A stretch of 6,011 nucleotides of DNA, from assembly GCA_029864165.1 (NCBI GenBank), contig JAOTTZ010000130.1, positions 1 to 6,011 of the forward strand. Reading direction: 5' to 3'. This document shows, piece after piece, positions 6,011-6,011 of the stretch; position 1 is the stretch's first letter, and the number at the start of each line of letters is the position of its first letter. This DNA is from Burkholderiaceae bacterium. GTDB lineage: Bacteria > Pseudomonadota > Gammaproteobacteria > Burkholderiales > Burkholderiaceae_C. The notes beneath the pieces are model-generated. The model worked only from the letters and a program-made list of their open reading frames with translations, was not told where the DNA came from and did no database searches. The translations under genes were made by a program, and so were the position numbers.

Positions 6011-6011
6011 G

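Noticed and set aside
1..6011. CRISPR array, tRNA or rRNA genes, prophage or defence genes
   Set aside because: I saw no regularly spaced direct repeats, cloverleaf-like sequence or rRNA-like stretch, and all recognised proteins belong to ordinary housekeeping or transport families.

Overview
The window looks like a piece of chromosome from a GC-rich betaproteobacterium, most likely Burkholderiales and probably Comamonadaceae. This placement is an inference from remembered family resemblance: the C-terminal processing protease, the 16S rRNA methyltransferase RsmE and the Fe(III)-type ABC transporter proteins all read like Comamonadaceae versions. No database search was made.

Layout, left to right. 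Bases 1-338 hold no convincing gene. Their main content is a 166-base imperfect inverted repeat (80-245) that could fold into one long hairpin and looks like a small mobile or palindromic repeat element. Three well-supported genes follow on the minus strand, so transcription runs leftward: an FbpC/PotA-type ABC ATPase (2816-3892), a membrane-anchored S41-family C-terminal processing protease (1251-2687) and rsmE (339-1088). They are spaced 128 and 162 bases apart, and a promoter-like pair lies just upstream of the protease, so they need not form one operon. A fourth gene on the plus strand (4247-5857) encodes a double-domain Fe(III)-type ABC permease. It is divergent from the ATPase gene across a 354-base intergenic region. 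A possible C-terminal end of a convergent minus-strand gene lies at 5882-6010.

The ATPase and permease probably form one importer, most likely for ferric iron: the permease supplies both membrane halves in a single chain and the ATPase would act as a homodimer. The periplasmic binding protein is not recognisable in this window. The shared intergenic region contains a 56-base near-perfect palindrome (4119-4174) with an AT-rich Fur-like core in each arm, the natural candidate for co-regulation of the two divergent genes. The protease and RsmE are housekeeping functions (periplasmic protein quality control and ribosome maturation) with no visible link to the transporter.

I did not find a clearly new biological system. 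The least explained parts are the two long inverted repeats and a 60-codon reading frame immediately upstream of the ATPase.
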